From the NCBI RefSeq assembly GCF_011398155.1, contig NZ_AP021888.1, positions 454,001 through 518,000 of the forward strand: a stretch of DNA of 64,000 nucleotides. The letters are read 5' to 3'. Positions 62,405 to 64,000 of this stretch are shown here, one piece after another; the first letter of the stretch is position 1, and each line of letters begins with the position of its first letter. Below the pieces are notes generated by a model. That model was not told the origin of the DNA, did no database searches, and saw nothing but the letters and a program-made list of their open reading frames with translations. The translations under genes were made by a program, and so were the position numbers. This DNA comes from Thiosulfativibrio zosterae. GTDB taxonomy: Bacteria > Pseudomonadota > Gammaproteobacteria > Thiomicrospirales > Thiomicrospiraceae.

Positions 62405-62959
62405 TTACATTGCTTTTGAAAAGCTAAATGCGCCGCGAATTTGACCCATTTGATAACCTGTCGCTTGATCTTGTGGGTAGAATTTTGCAATGGCTTCTTT
62501 AACCGGTGCGGCCACATCGGTACCGTGGCATTTTAAACACACTTCACCCGTTGGAATGGCTTTCATATAACGAAATTCTTGTTGACCGTTATGACTCACG
62601 ATTTCTGAAAACTCGATGGTTTTCACATCAATGCCCGACGCCAGTTGAGCATTAAATTTTTCCATCACAGCGGTTTCCCAGCTGTCTGGTGTTGCACTGG
62701 CACCACGTGGCTTTAAGCTTACACGATTAACATTCCAACCGCTGCTCTTAGCCAAGTCATGCGCAATTTGGGGCGCTTTGCTGTGGCAAACGCCAATCGC
62801 ATTGACCGGGCCACCGTTTTTCATACCGGCTTTTAATTCAGGTTGTAGTTTTTCAACAAAAGTTTTTGCCAAACCGCGCGCTTCTTGAGCGCTGGGTTCT
62901 TGCGCCATTAGGCTTAACGGGAATAGGGTGGTTAGGGCAATAAGGCCGATTTTTTTCAT
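62405..62959 (-). CDS. Periplasmic c-type haem protein, DUF3365 (Tll0287-like)
   Basis: 184 residues. Signal peptide (cleavage near LMA-QEP), a Tll0287-like helical domain with AIGVCHSKAPQIA, and one c-type haem site CLKCH (about 141-145). Proteins of this family are haem-based redox or signal sensors. Here it is free-standing, so it may carry electrons in the periplasm or act as a scavenger. GAAGGAA-like sequence stands before the ATG. Confidence 0.86.
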   Translation of the reverse strand: MKKIGLIALTTLFPLSLMAQEPSAQEARGLAKTFVEKLQPELKAGMKNGGPVNAIGVCHSKAPQIAHDLAKSSGWNVNRVSLKPRGASATPDSWETAVMEKFNAQLASGIDVKTIEFSEIVSHNGQQEFRYMKAIPTGEVCLKCHGTDVAAPVKEAIAKFYPQDQATGYQMGQIRGAFSFSKAM

Positions 62960-63192
62960 GGGACTTCCTTTTGATTATAAAAATTAATGACTTAATAGAT
63001 TTTACTGATGAAAAATATAAAAGCAATTTGACAAGTCTTAATAAAAAATTGAGCAAAGGTTAATCAAGTTTTTCTGAGCTTAGGTTGTTGCAAGCTTTCA
63101 AGCTTGTTTGCAGGCTTTTACTGGATTGCGGTGTTTGTTTGTGCCATGAGTTTGGTAGAATGTTGTTTTTAATTTTTGAGTGACGAACCATC

Positions 63193-64000
63193 ATGGCCCT
63201 AATACAAAGTTTGAGGGATAAAAGCGGACAGTTTGTAAAAAGTGCGCTGATTCCGTTATTGATTCTAGCCACGGCTGTCGCTGTTTTTGTGTATTTCAAA
63301 AACAGTAAGCCGGTGCAACCGCCCGTCGAAATTAAACAAAAGGTTTGGCCAGTTAAGGTTATCAGTGTTGCGATAGATCGCATTTCGCCGTTACACAGTT
63401 TATATGGTTCGGTTGAGTCGAATGCCATGGTGGCGGTTTCTGCCCCTTTGAGTGGCGAAGTGGCAGAAGTGACGGTGAAACCTGGAGATGAATTTAAGGC
63501 AGGTGATTTACTGATTGCGTTAGATGATGCCGATTTAAATCTGCCATTGCGCGTGGCTCAGGCGGATGTAGAAGATGTGCAGGCGCAACTGGATTTAGAA
63601 AAACTGGCCTTTGAAGCCAATGAACAGAAGTTACAAAATGAGCAAAAGGTGTTGGAGTTTAAAAGAACCGATGTGTCGCGTAACTCAAAACTCATTCAAA
63701 AAGACCTGACTTCTCAAACGACCTTAGATCAAAGTAAAGAAGTCCTAGTACGCCAAGAATTTGCGGTGGTTAATGCGAAGTTGGCTGTTCAAGAACATCA
63801 AATTAAGTTGGCGCAACTCAAAGCGCGTTTGGATAAATCGAAAGCTAATCTTGAGCAGGCTAAGGTAAATGTTCAGCGTGGGCGAGTGGTTGCCCCCTTT
63901 GATGGTCGTGTTACGCAAGTGAAGGTTTCTAAGGGCGACCGTGTTGCGCCTGGAACCGTTTTGCTCAGTTATTATGGATACAATTCGTTGGAGCTTAAAG
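63193..64000 (+). CDS. RND efflux periplasmic adaptor (HlyD family), 3' end outside window
   Basis: The frame from the ATG at 63193 is open to the right edge (269 codons). A membrane anchor (about 17-35) precedes the membrane-fusion layout: a lipoyl half-motif (SAPLSGEVAEVTVKPGDEF, with GDLLIALDDADL), an alpha-helical hairpin of about 110 residues, then the second lipoyl half APFDGRVTQVKVSKGDRV. The RND pump gene is expected just outside. Confidence 0.9.
   Translation, partial: MALIQSLRDKSGQFVKSALIPLLILATAVAVFVYFKNSKPVQPPVEIKQKVWPVKVISVAIDRISPLHSLYGSVESNAMVAVSAPLSGEVAEVTVKPGDEFKAGDLLIALDDADLNLPLRVAQADVEDVQAQLDLEKLAFEANEQKLQNEQKVLEFKRTDVSRNSKLIQKDLTSQTTLDQSKEVLVRQEFAVVNAKLAVQEHQIKLAQLKARLDKSKANLEQAKVNVQRGRVVAPFDGRVTQVKVSKGDRVAPGTVLLSYYGYNSLELK

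Overview
The window is a piece of a gammaproteobacterial chromosome with a base composition in the mid-40s % GC by eye. It is densely coded on both strands and carries mostly conserved core genes: gcvH, rlmI, lysA-lptM, feoABC, metXW-yggT-proC, gdhA, mobA, ssb, ispB/rplU-rpmA-obgE-proB, groESL, rep, truD, hisI, a Mn-type sod and cca. The large number of c-di-GMP and chemosensory proteins and the general gene style suggest the Thiomicrospira/Hydrogenovibrio/Thiomicrorhabdus group. That placement is inference, because no sulfur-oxidation or carbon-fixation gene lies in the window. I see no prophage, integrase, transposase, CRISPR array, rRNA or tRNA.

Layout: 1-4.2 kb holds the end of a diguanylate cyclase, gcvH, rlmI and two unknowns. 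4.2-4.9 kb is a non-coding composite repeat. 4.9-12.5 kb holds lysA-lptM, an esterase, two split-PilZ proteins and feoABC with a frameshifted feoB. 12.6-20.1 kb holds metW-metX-yggT-proC-gdhA and a large Aer-like chemoreceptor. 20.2-30.3 kb holds mobA, a SIMPL protein, an MFS carrier, a hybrid kinase, ssb, a cation/proton antiporter with a Usp protein, and a lactate permease. 30.5-36.1 kb holds a CheB-CheR-PAS gene followed by a PAS-GGDEF-EAL gene. 36.2-50.8 kb holds core genes plus a GGDEF and an HD-GYP protein. 50.9-64 kb holds truD, the second copy of the composite repeat in inverted orientation, hisI, an exonuclease, an NlpC/P60 lipoprotein, a PhnD-like binding protein coupled to a GGDEF-EAL protein, sod, cca, a c-type haem protein and the start of an RND adaptor.

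Three things stand out. (1) The CheBR-PAS gene ends at a correctly phased A AAA AAA heptamer directly before its stop. The -1 frame stays open into the PAS-GGDEF-EAL gene, whose family-typical N-terminus begins upstream of any usual start codon. This looks like a frameshift-made CheB-CheR-PAS-GGDEF-EAL fusion. (2) The 10-bp palindrome CCAGGCCTGG occurs 12 times where about 0.03-0.06 would be expected by chance. Ten copies are intergenic, inside longer palindromes with A/T arms, and nine of those lie downstream of a stop codon. They look like a dedicated bidirectional terminator family, possibly with a second role like neisserial uptake sequences. (3) A composite palindromic element of about 450 bp occurs twice in opposite orientation, 47 kb apart.

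The c-di-GMP theme runs throughout: three GGDEF or GGDEF-EAL synthases/hydrolases with intact motifs besides the truncated one at the left edge, one HD-GYP phosphodiesterase and two PilZ-like effectors, together with chemotaxis-type proteins carrying CZB or CZB-like domains.
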